Assembly: GCA_027676805.1 (NCBI GenBank)
Contig: JAQENU010000003.1
Span: 102,815 to 166,814 of the forward strand
Source: Coprobacillaceae bacterium UN01-12pH3A
Lineage (GTDB): Bacteria > Bacillota_I > Bacilli_A > Erysipelotrichales > Coprobacillaceae
Direction of reading: 5' to 3'
Length of the DNA stretch: 64,000 bases
Both the position numbers and the translations under genes were made by a program. Each line of letters opens with the position of its first letter. Position 1 is the first letter of the stretch. Shown one piece after another: positions 9,449 through 17,162 of the stretch. A model generated the notes under the pieces. The model was not told where the DNA came from. It searched no databases and saw only the letters and a program-made list of their open reading frames with translations.

Positions 9449-9535
9449 TTAACAGAGGAAAATATGGAAATTTTTTAAAAAAAAGCATATTTAATACTTT
9501 ATTTAGTAAATATTTATTTATTTTTCAAAAAAAAA

Positions 9536-9579
9536 ATAGAAGCAATGTAATAACCCAATAAGAATTAAAATTGCTTCTA
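9536..9579 (-). terminator. Strong terminator after lactococcin 972-like peptide gene
   Basis: A perfect 10-bp stem (TAGAAGCAAT / ATTGCTTCTA), followed on the minus strand by a run of about ten T. It separates the 9.6-9.9 kb peptide gene from the following operon, making that gene a single-gene unit. Confidence 0.85.
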
Positions 9580-9595
9580 TATACAAAATTTTTCT

Positions 9596-9940
9596 TTATC
9601 GAACATTTTCTATTCCACATCGATTAGCAACAGCACCATAATTAGAAATTCTGTTTGCATCAGACCTTACACCACCTGAAACCCACTGGCTACTTGCAGT
9701 TATGTTTCCTATTGTAACATAACTCATATGATCTACATCAGTAGTATAACGAGAATATCCCTTAGTCCCAGAAATAACCCAATTTGTTCCATATGCCCAA
9801 TCTCCGCCATTGTAATCATTGCCAATCCATTCACCAGTTATATTATCATGATAAAAACTTTGTCCATTAATATTTTGTACACCAGTTATAATTGTACAAA
9901 TCATTACAGCGATTATAGGAATTATTATTTTCTTTCTCAT
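9596..9940 (-). CDS. Lactococcin 972-like secreted bacteriocin precursor
   Basis: A 114-residue precursor with an N-terminal signal sequence (hydrophobic core about residues 5-20). The mature part contains GGDWAYGT, then a Y-S-R-Y-x5-H-M-S-Y-V stretch, then QWVSGGVRSDANRIS. This order parallels lactococcin 972 (GTWQHGYG ... YSNYHHGSKTHSATV ... AGVWAKATV). That family consists of unmodified Sec-secreted peptides, the founder of which binds lipid II. The start is the ATG at 9940, seven codons into the longest frame, because GGAGGAG stands directly upstream. The neighbouring DUF1430-like/ATPase pair supports the call. Sequence similarity alone is modest. Confidence 0.65.
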   Translation of the reverse strand: MRKKIIIPIIAVMICTIITGVQNINGQSFYHDNITGEWIGNDYNGGDWAYGTNWVISGTKGYSRYTTDVDHMSYVTIGNITASSQWVSGGVRSDANRISNYGAVANRCGIENVR

Positions 9941-10101
9941 GGTATCTCCTCCTTTCACCTTTACTTTAATTAATTACTAAATATATTTCAATATATATTA
10001 GCAATTCAGGAAATTAATTTTATTTTTATTTATTGAATTAATTATTAATAACTTTATTATAAAATTTTTTATAAAATATTATTAAATAAACAGTTATTTA
10101 T

Positions 10102-11340
10102 CTAAATTTTTAATTCGTTTATTTTCAAATTATTATTTGTATTATAGTAATGTGTTTTTAGTAAATCTAACACTAGCATTCTCATTTCTAAATTTAATGA
10201 ATGATTATCAGAGCAAAATAAATCTAACAAAAGGTGCTCACATTTTTTACTATAACTTTTATTTAACATAGATTCTAACCAATTTATTAGTATATTTAAA
10301 TAACGAATTCCATGTGATAAACATTTTGCCTTTTTTAGATTATTTTTACATTCAGAAAACTTATTTAAATAATAGTACGAGAGCGCTATAAAGAAGTATG
10401 ATTTTCCCACTTTATAAGAGTCTGGATTCTTTTGCAATATAGCATAATCAAAAAAAGTTATAGCTTTTATGTAATCTTTTAAACAAAAATGAAAATAGCC
10501 TAATTGATTTAATATTGCAAATAAATACTGTGTGTTACTCTCATTTATACATTGTATAAGATTACTATAACTAATTTCTAAAGCTCCTTTAAAATTTTCT
10601 TTAAGTCCTTCTATCACAGAAATTTCTATTAACAATAATCCAGTTAACTTCCTGTTATGCTTTTCATTTAAAATACTAATTTTACTTTCAATCATTTTTG
10701 CACTGATCTCTATATACCCGATACTATTAAAACATAATATATATAAATAATCTTTCAACAACAACAACTCATTATCAGGTTCCATATTTTCTATTAAATC
10801 CAATTTACTTAACTTTTTTAAACAATCATTAAACTTATTATCTCTATATAGTTCGAAACAATTAATTAGATTAAATAGATAATTATCTAATTCCGTAAAG
10901 TTTTTGAGCAATGATTTAATTATTGACAAATAATATTCATAATTTGCTACTTTATAAACATACATAAAACTACCTTTTATTAAATAATAATAAGGATATT
11001 CTAAGTAGTTAACTAATAAAGACTTTTTATTCTCTAATAAATCGATTAATTCATATTCATTATTATTTCCAAAAATTATTGAAATAACCAAGCGTTTATA
11101 AAATTCTGACATAGTAGATCCATCAATAATAAAATTGACCATTATATTATGGGATGAAAAACCTAATATATTACAGAGCTTTTCTTCTAATTCCGAGTGC
11201 AGATCAATTTTTCCGTTTTCATACTCACTTAATTTTGAAACAGATAGATATAATTGGGAGGCAACTTTACTTAAAGTTAGATTTTTTTCACGCCGTAGCA
11301 ACTTAGCATAAACTCGCATATTGTTACCATTATTTTTCAA
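10102..11340 (-). CDS. Xre-type HTH regulator with TPR-like C-terminal domain (RRNPP/Rgg-like)
   Basis: A 412-residue protein. Residues 8-65 form an Xre-type helix-turn-helix (VYAKLLRREKNLTLSKVASQ, then LSEYENGK). The remaining 340 residues are helix-rich, with repeated aromatic and Leu/Ile spacing like tetratricopeptide repeats. This is the layout of Rgg/PlcR/ComR-type quorum-sensing regulators that bind short exported peptides. The start is a TTG at 11340 because GGGGGAGGG lies seven bases upstream; the longest frame starts inside that site. Codon use is very AT-rich, like the rest of the locus. It is the probable pathway-specific regulator of the downstream bacteriocin genes. No obvious small signal peptide was found beside it. 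Confidence 0.7.
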   Translation of the reverse strand: MKNNGNNMRVYAKLLRREKNLTLSKVASQLYLSVSKLSEYENGKIDLHSELEEKLCNILGFSSHNIMVNFIIDGSTMSEFYKRLVISIIFGNNNEYELIDLLENKKSLLVNYLEYPYYYLIKGSFMYVYKVANYEYYLSIIKSLLKNFTELDNYLFNLINCFELYRDNKFNDCLKKLSKLDLIENMEPDNELLLLKDYLYILCFNSIGYIEISAKMIESKISILNEKHNRKLTGLLLIEISVIEGLKENFKGALEISYSNLIQCINESNTQYLFAILNQLGYFHFCLKDYIKAITFFDYAILQKNPDSYKVGKSYFFIALSYYYLNKFSECKNNLKKAKCLSHGIRYLNILINWLESMLNKSYSKKCEHLLLDLFCSDNHSLNLEMRMLVLDLLKTHYYNTNNNLKINELKI

Positions 11341-11678
11341 TGTCCAGCCCTCCCCCAATTAGTAATATTATTATCTTTATATTCAATAATATTATCTATT
11401 ATTAAATTTTGCAATTTTTCAATAAACAATGCAACGAGTCAAATAAAAAACACTTAATTAATTTAAAAATTTTAATTATATATAAAAAATATTACTTAAT
11501 AACAATATTTTAATGTATAGAAATAAGATTTATAAAGCAATAAAATTTCATTTTTAACAACTGAATATTTCTTTTAATAGATGATGGGTAGTCATAATAA
11601 AAGGAATGCTCCTATAGAATTAAGAACATCCCATTTATTTACCACTATTTTATTATTTTAGTTTTTATCACTCTTTTA
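11341..11678. other. AT-rich intergenic region
   Basis: About 340 bases, very AT-rich. It holds the upstream region of the Xre/TPR regulator and, at its right end, the terminator of the Cof-type phosphatase gene. No further coding signal was seen. Confidence 0.5.
11603..11632 (-). terminator. Terminator after Cof-type phosphatase
   Basis: A 9-bp stem with two G-T pairs on the minus strand (GGGATGTTC / GAGCATTCC), followed by TTTTATTAT. Confidence 0.65.
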
Positions 11679-12473
11679 TCAATCCAACTCAATATTATTT
11701 TCAATCCAATAGGCAACCCCATCTTCATTATTGCTTTTTGTCACACTGCTTGCTATAGTCTTTAATTCATCAATCGCATTTTCCATTGCTACGGCATTCG
11801 GACATAGTCTAAACATTTCCAAATCATTTTCATCATCCCCAAATACCACAACCTCCTCAATATCAATATCCCATAACTGACATAAATGTTCAATTGCGTG
11901 AGCTTTTGATACTTCTTTATGTAAAATACGACATAAAAGCGTTCCTTCAATGCGATGGGCATACATATAATCCGGCAGAATATCCTTCAGCTTCTGCATA
12001 TCTTCTTCTTTTTGAAGATCCATTACGATTCTTTCGATCATCTTATCCGGCAGATTTTTCAAATCACAGATAACATAATTCTTTTCATGCGGATCGACCT
12101 CCCAAATATTGTGATTGGCATAGACTTCCTCATTCATTTCAATGGTAATCCTGCTGTCAGCAAAAGCTGTTATCAAGGTATCAACAAATACATCAAAATC
12201 AGTTTTGTTTAAGCCTTTATGATACATAATTCTATCGTGTTCATCATAAATCATAGCCCCATTGAGACATACCAGCAGATCATGGGGAATCCGATCAATT
12301 AAGTTCATTCTCTTTAATACTCTTAATGCTCGTGCTGTTGCCGGAACAAATTTTATTCCGTGTTCTCTTGCCTTTGTGATGATCTGATACGTGTAGTCAC
12401 TGATATTTTTTTGATCATTCAATAATGTCGCATCAAGATCAGTAATGATTAATTTAATTGGCTTCATCTGCAT
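11679..12473 (-). CDS. Cof-type HAD hydrolase
   Basis: A 264-residue soluble HAD phosphatase of the Cof (IIB cap) type, a family acting on small sugar phosphates, FMN or PLP. Motif I is DLDATLL (12-18, nucleophile D12; the usual G after the second D is A). There is a Thr-rich motif II near residue 60, and motif IV is the GDDENDLEMF segment near 220. GAGGGGGAAG precedes the ATG. It is a monocistronic unit with its own terminator. The exact substrate cannot be read from sequence. Three other HAD proteins lie at 43-49 kb. Confidence 0.85.
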   Translation of the reverse strand: MQMKPIKLIITDLDATLLNDQKNISDYTYQIITKAREHGIKFVPATARALRVLKRMNLIDRIPHDLLVCLNGAMIYDEHDRIMYHKGLNKTDFDVFVDTLITAFADSRITIEMNEEVYANHNIWEVDPHEKNYVICDLKNLPDKMIERIVMDLQKEEDMQKLKDILPDYMYAHRIEGTLLCRILHKEVSKAHAIEHLCQLWDIDIEEVVVFGDDENDLEMFRLCPNAVAMENAIDELKTIASSVTKSNNEDGVAYWIENNIELD

Positions 12474-12648
12474 TCTTCCCCCTCTTTTAAATTTAAGTTA
12501 TCATTATTAAAAAAGCAGTTCTTAAATTCTTGATGAAATAATATTACACTATATTATTCATTAATAATAGTAATATAGTCCTCATTTCAAATATTTTCCA
12601 TTAGTATTTTACATCTGTACAAAGAATACTGGTTTATTCTAAAAAATA

Positions 12649-12674
12649 AGCTATTCTCATTTAAGAGAACAGCT
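12649..12674 (-). terminator. Terminator of araC-uvrA-like-hydrolase operon
   Basis: A 10-bp stem (AGCTGTTCTC / GAGAATAGCT, one G-T pair), followed on the minus strand by TATTTTTTAG, just past the serine-hydrolase stop. Confidence 0.75.
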
Positions 12675-12679
12675 TTCAC

Positions 12680-13720
12680 TTACAAAACAGAGGGTAATAT
12701 ATAATTCACAATGAGATCCCAACGATCATGTGCCTTACGCATATTTTTAGACGTGATTGCTACCACAATCTCCTTTTGGGGAATACAGCAGATCATATTG
12801 CCGCCGTCTCCTAACGCCATATATGCGTATAATTCTTTGGACTTGTAGATGCACCATAGATAGCCATAATGGGTAAAAGATACTTTAATTTCTTTTTCCA
12901 AAGGAATTCCTGTAGTCGATTCCTTAATCCAGTCTTTAGATACAATCTGCTGTTGACCATACATCCCCTCATTGATATAAAGGGAACCTAGCTTTGCCAG
13001 ATCCCGAGTTGTCAGCTTCAGTCCCCAACCCCCTGTGGAATACCCCATAGGATCTTTTGCCCAGCCTTTTAATTGCTTGCCAAATAAACCTTCATAATCA
13101 AATGTTTGATCAGGATTATCATCAATTTCTTTGATGCCGAGCGGTTTAAATAAATGAGTATTCGCAAATTCTCTGGCACTTTTCCCCGTTGCTTTAGTGA
13201 GGATCACGGATAAAAGGTGAGCACTGCAATTGGCATACTTAAATGAACCGATATTGCCATTTTTACCGAGCAGATCAAGAGAAAACTTAATCCAATCCTT
13301 TCGTCTGACCATTTTTTCCATTGGTTCTTGCATGGGTTTAAAAAGATAAGGTGCTCTCATCGTCAGCAAGTGACGAATCGTAATTGCCTTTTTCTGCACC
13401 TCTGAAGGGTGACAGACATAATCAGGAAAGAAGTCCAGCACTTTTTGATCAAGGCTTTTTATAGCCCCCTGATCAACAGCAATCCCAATTAAAGCCGAAA
13501 GAAAGCTTTTGGTAACTGAGGCGATATGCCACGTATCTTCCTTTTGACAGCCGTTATAATAACGTTCAAAAACTGTTTTATTGGATCTTATCACGATAAT
13601 TCCATTTAGATTCTTATACAAAACCGGAATTATTTTATCCATCTCCATTAATTTTTCTTCCTGCATGCCGACTGCCATCGGATCGATCTTCTCAAAAGAC
13701 AAAACAGCTTGTTCCATCAT
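12680..13720 (-). CDS. Serine hydrolase of the beta-lactamase/PBP4-like family
   Basis: A 346-residue protein with the SxxK motif in HIASVTKSFL (about 67-76) and a YxN motif as YANCSAH near 165. The third family box is not a clean KTG; HYGYLW and ALGDGG lie in that region. There is no signal peptide, so the enzyme is probably cytoplasmic, which argues against a role in beta-lactam resistance; esterase or peptidase activity is more likely. The ATG overlaps the stop of the UvrA-like gene (ATGA), so it is translationally coupled to an ATPase linked to drug tolerance in other species. Confidence 0.8.
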   Translation of the reverse strand: MMEQAVLSFEKIDPMAVGMQEEKLMEMDKIIPVLYKNLNGIIVIRSNKTVFERYYNGCQKEDTWHIASVTKSFLSALIGIAVDQGAIKSLDQKVLDFFPDYVCHPSEVQKKAITIRHLLTMRAPYLFKPMQEPMEKMVRRKDWIKFSLDLLGKNGNIGSFKYANCSAHLLSVILTKATGKSAREFANTHLFKPLGIKEIDDNPDQTFDYEGLFGKQLKGWAKDPMGYSTGGWGLKLTTRDLAKLGSLYINEGMYGQQQIVSKDWIKESTTGIPLEKEIKVSFTHYGYLWCIYKSKELYAYMALGDGGNMICCIPQKEIVVAITSKNMRKAHDRWDLIVNYILPSVL

Positions 13721-16053
13721 AAATACCTCCCTGTTAGTGAATTTTGATTTTTCTTCAGCTCTTCCGGCGTTCCCTCTGCGATCATATACCCGCCTTCTGT
13801 TCCCCCGCTAGGTCCCAGTTCAATCAGATAGTCACAAATCTTTAGCACATCCGTGTCATGTTCAATTACAATAACTGAATTTCCTTTTTCTACCAACTGA
13901 TCTAAGAGTTCAATCAATTTAGCGATATCATACTGACTAAGCCCTGTCGTGGGTTCATCAAGAATATAGAGGATATTTCCTTTTCTTTTTCTGCCAATCT
14001 CTTTTGCTAGTTTGATTCGCTGTGATTCCCCGCCGCTTAATGTTGGGGTGGGCTGTCCTAACTGAATATATCCCATTCCAATCTGCTGCAGGATCTTTAA
14101 AGGGCTGACTATAGCAGGCTGATCACAGAAGAATTCAGCCGCTTCATCCATACTCATCTCTAATACTTCGGCGATTGTCTTTCCTTTATAATGGATCGCC
14201 AAAGTATCCTGATTAAATCGTTTCCCTTGACACTTAGGACAGGTCTTATTAATACTGAGATGCTCTCCCAGCCATATTTTTTCATAACCGCTGCCCTTGC
14301 ATTCTTCACAGGCACCTTTTGAATTAAATGAAAAGTATCCTTCATGCATTCCTTCCGCAATAGCTTCCTTTTGATTTGAATACAAAGCTCTGATTTTATC
14401 CCAAATACCAATGTATGAAGCGGGGTTGGAATTGCTGTTGCGGCCAATCGGAGCCTGTGATATTTCCACATAACCGGCAATCGCATTCACTCCATTTAAT
14501 CCTTCAGCCTCTGTTTTTACTGTTGTATTCACCCTGTCACTATCTTGAACGGCATATTTAAAATGTGTTCGCAGTAATGGCAGCAGCGTATCAAAGATCA
14601 ATGAACTTTTTCCGCTTCCGGATTTTCCGGCAATTCCCACCAGTGCATGCAAAGGAATTTTGACGGTAATATTCTTAAGGTTATTCGTTTTCGCGTTAGA
14701 GATAGTAAGCGATGGATGCTGATTAAGATGCGGCTGAAACTTTCTTATTGGCATCTTCTTTTCACCAGATAAATAGCTTCCGGTAATAGAGGAAGGAGAT
14801 TTCAATAAACCATCAACATCTCCCTGATAAACAATCTGACCGCCTAAATGTCCGGCAAAGGGACCAATATCAATGATATGATCGGCTTGTCGAATCGTAT
14901 TTTTGTCATGTTCAACCACAATCACTGTATTGCCAATCTCCTTTAGCTGCCGGATTGAGGTGATAATATCTTCCTTTTCAGAAGCGTGCAGCCCTGCTGT
15001 CGGTTCATCTAAAACATAAATAAGTGAATCCATTTTTGTATCTAAATGTGCATTCAAAAATAATCTCTGCAGCTCACCGCCGCTTAATGTCGACATTTCC
15101 CGATACAGCGTCAGATAGCCTAGCTTAGCATTCATTAAATGCTTTAATTTATTCAGGATATCTTGAACTAAATTGTTTCCAAGCGAACTGTACGCTTCTG
15201 TTTCACAGGTTTCTAAAAGAAAGTCATATAGCTCTGAAATAAGCATCGTACACAGTTCACCAATGTGCTTTCCATGAATAAAAACACTTCTCGCTTCCTC
15301 ACCGACACGATAACCGTGGCATTCTTGGCATAACTGCATCGCATAAAGATCTTGAACCGCTTCTCCCTTGCGTTGGCGATTTTCAAAGGCTTTGGTTAAA
15401 CAATAACTGTTTTTCCCCAGTTCAAAACGTCCGTAGATAACTTCATCTTTTACTTCATTCGGCAGTGAAACAAAAGGTCTATTAAAATACTCATTAAAGC
15501 GCTTCTTTAAAATATTCATATAACCCGGAGTCACTTTTGATTTAATAAAGACCTCTTCTAATATCATTTGGTCATCGCTGACAAGCCGATCGATATTAAT
15601 TTCATAGTTTGCGCCTTTTCCGGAACAATGCAGGCACATTCCACTAGCGGAATTATAGGAAAAGAAGCTGGGTCCAAAATGTTCATCCGCATCATAATCC
15701 TCACTGTTTACTTTCCCTTCGCTGGAATATAAGAGGGTCAGCATATGCAAAATTCCGGTGCGTGTTCCAACAGTAGAGCGTGGATTGCTTTGGCGAATCG
15801 TATTTTGATGAACGGCAATCGTTGGTCCGATTCCTTCAATCGAGTCGAATTTATAAGATTCTTCCAAGTTAGTCAGCATACCTAAAGACTGCAAATACTG
15901 CTTGCGTCCTTCCTCAAAGATAATATCAAAGACTAAGCTGGATTTCCCGGACCCGCTGACTCCCGTTGCCGCAATGAATTTGTTTTTAGGCAAGGTCACA
16001 TTCATATTCTTTAAATTATGGAGACGTGCCCCCTTGATCTTTATTTCTTTCAT
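13717..16053 (-). CDS. UvrA-like ABC ATPase (UvrA2/drug-resistance type)
   Basis: A 778-residue double-ABC protein of the UvrA family. Both Walker A motifs are intact (TGVSGSGKSS near 31-40 and AGKSGSGKSS near 480), as are both LSGGE signatures and both DEPTxGL Walker B motifs. Zinc-binding cysteine pairs include CLHCSGKG, CEECKGSGYE and CPKCQGKRF. It is about 160 residues shorter than canonical UvrA (about 940). The region after the first Walker A, which carries the UvrB-binding insertion in true UvrA, is short. This fits UvrA2/DrrC-like proteins of antibiotic producers and resistant strains. GAGGTGAT precedes the ATG. Confidence 0.88.
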   Translation of the reverse strand: MKEIKIKGARLHNLKNMNVTLPKNKFIAATGVSGSGKSSLVFDIIFEEGRKQYLQSLGMLTNLEESYKFDSIEGIGPTIAVHQNTIRQSNPRSTVGTRTGILHMLTLLYSSEGKVNSEDYDADEHFGPSFFSYNSASGMCLHCSGKGANYEINIDRLVSDDQMILEEVFIKSKVTPGYMNILKKRFNEYFNRPFVSLPNEVKDEVIYGRFELGKNSYCLTKAFENRQRKGEAVQDLYAMQLCQECHGYRVGEEARSVFIHGKHIGELCTMLISELYDFLLETCETEAYSSLGNNLVQDILNKLKHLMNAKLGYLTLYREMSTLSGGELQRLFLNAHLDTKMDSLIYVLDEPTAGLHASEKEDIITSIRQLKEIGNTVIVVEHDKNTIRQADHIIDIGPFAGHLGGQIVYQGDVDGLLKSPSSITGSYLSGEKKMPIRKFQPHLNQHPSLTISNAKTNNLKNITVKIPLHALVGIAGKSGSGKSSLIFDTLLPLLRTHFKYAVQDSDRVNTTVKTEAEGLNGVNAIAGYVEISQAPIGRNSNSNPASYIGIWDKIRALYSNQKEAIAEGMHEGYFSFNSKGACEECKGSGYEKIWLGEHLSINKTCPKCQGKRFNQDTLAIHYKGKTIAEVLEMSMDEAAEFFCDQPAIVSPLKILQQIGMGYIQLGQPTPTLSGGESQRIKLAKEIGRKRKGNILYILDEPTTGLSQYDIAKLIELLDQLVEKGNSVIVIEHDTDVLKICDYLIELGPSGGTEGGYMIAEGTPEELKKNQNSLTGRYL

Positions 16054-16100
16054 GTCATCACCTCATCATTAAATTCAGGATTTAATCAGAGATGGAAAAG

Positions 16101-17033
16101 CTATTTAGAAGAAACGATTGGCTCTACCGGCAGATAAATATCGACTAAGTGCATATTATTCGGATCGGCTGAATGATCATTCATATACATTTCAAAAGGA
16201 CAGCTGTCACTGGGCATATAACCGCTTGTTGTCAGCCATTCTTCATAAATATAATCCCAAATTGCACTATAGAGGTGCTGTTCAATATAAAAATGTCCTA
16301 CAAGATACTGTCCAGCCGGCAATTCCATTACCCCAAGTCCACAGCTTTCATCTACCTTCGCCTCTTGGGCAATCGTTACTGCGATGCTGGTCTTGAAGTA
16401 ATCCGGTTCAGTAAACTCAGGATGATCATGATAGACGGATAATACCTTTGTTTTTTCATCCAATAAATACTGCTTTTGTGCATCGGCAAACAACTGTTTT
16501 AACAAGATAGGAAACTGATTAGCCAACTCACCGTAATTTCCAGTAAAACGAACATAAGCAACCCGCATCTTTTCTACATTCCGGATTTCTACCTGTCCTT
16601 CTATCTTTTCTTTAAGTTCATTCTTTTCCATGTCTGATACACTTTGATTGTATCTGGAAATATTATATTGGTCTTTGCAATTCTTGCGATAATGTTTGCG
16701 ATAATCATTGGGACTGATCTTATACATCTGTTTAAAACTTCTTGAAAAAACGGAGGAATCGGTAAATCCCAGATGATAAGCAATATCAGTAATACTCATA
16801 TCATCACGCTGACCTAAAAGTAAAGCTGATTTTTCCAGTTTAAAGCGATGAACATACTGTGACAGGGATTCATGTGTCATGGCTTTAAAAATCCGATGAA
16901 AATGATATTTAGAAAATCCCGCAACCTGCGCCAATTCTTCCAGTGTAAAAGACTCAAATACATGAGCTTCGATATAGTCCTGAACTTTATTGATGCGATG
17001 CTGATATTCACTTTTACTTTTATAATGCTCCAT
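16101..17033 (-). CDS. AraC-family regulator with GyrI-like effector domain
   Basis: A 310-residue regulator. Residues 10-105 hold two AraC helix-turn-helix units (LEELAQVAGFSKYHFHRIFK and ITDIAYHLGFTDSSVFSRSF). Residues about 148-307 match the GyrI-like/SoxS-binding fold used in Rob- and BltR-type drug sensors (VEIRNVEKMRVAYVRFTGNYG at the start, CPFEMYMND near the end). AAAGGAG precedes the ATG. It is first in a three-gene operon with the UvrA-like ATPase and serine hydrolase, so it probably senses a toxic compound and switches the operon on. Confidence 0.88.
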   Translation of the reverse strand: MEHYKSKSEYQHRINKVQDYIEAHVFESFTLEELAQVAGFSKYHFHRIFKAMTHESLSQYVHRFKLEKSALLLGQRDDMSITDIAYHLGFTDSSVFSRSFKQMYKISPNDYRKHYRKNCKDQYNISRYNQSVSDMEKNELKEKIEGQVEIRNVEKMRVAYVRFTGNYGELANQFPILLKQLFADAQKQYLLDEKTKVLSVYHDHPEFTEPDYFKTSIAVTIAQEAKVDESCGLGVMELPAGQYLVGHFYIEQHLYSAIWDYIYEEWLTTSGYMPSDSCPFEMYMNDHSADPNNMHLVDIYLPVEPIVSSK

Positions 17034-17076
17034 ACAGTTTCTCCTTTATATAGCTATTGATCTGCTTTTCTTTTTC

Positions 17077-17105
17077 ATTATACCCGAACTATTTTAATAG
17101 CTCAA
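17077..17105 (-). promoter_or_regulatory. Promoter of araC-uvrA-like operon
   Basis: On the minus strand: TTGAGC, 17 bases, TATAAT. The spacer contains an imperfect inverted repeat (CTATT AA AATAG). Confidence 0.6.
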
Positions 17106-17126
17106 CGAGAGTGTCCCATAACAAAT

Positions 17127-17156
17127 AAAACTGCCAGTTTGTATATAGGCAGTTTT
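17127..17156 (-). terminator. Terminator after GGDEF-EAL gene
   Basis: A perfect 9-bp stem (AAAACTGCC / GGCAGTTTT) with a T-rich tail on the minus strand. Confidence 0.75.
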
Positions 17157-17162
17157 ATAACA

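Noticed and set aside
12680..13720. Beta-lactam resistance enzyme
   Set aside because: No signal peptide and no clear KTG box, so a general serine hydrolase is safer.
14160..14486. 108-codon frame inside the UvrA-like gene
   Set aside because: A same-strand shadow frame without a ribosome-binding site.
13717..16053. Canonical excinuclease UvrA
   Set aside because: Length and the missing UvrB-binding insertion point to the UvrA2 branch, and the neighbours are not uvrB.
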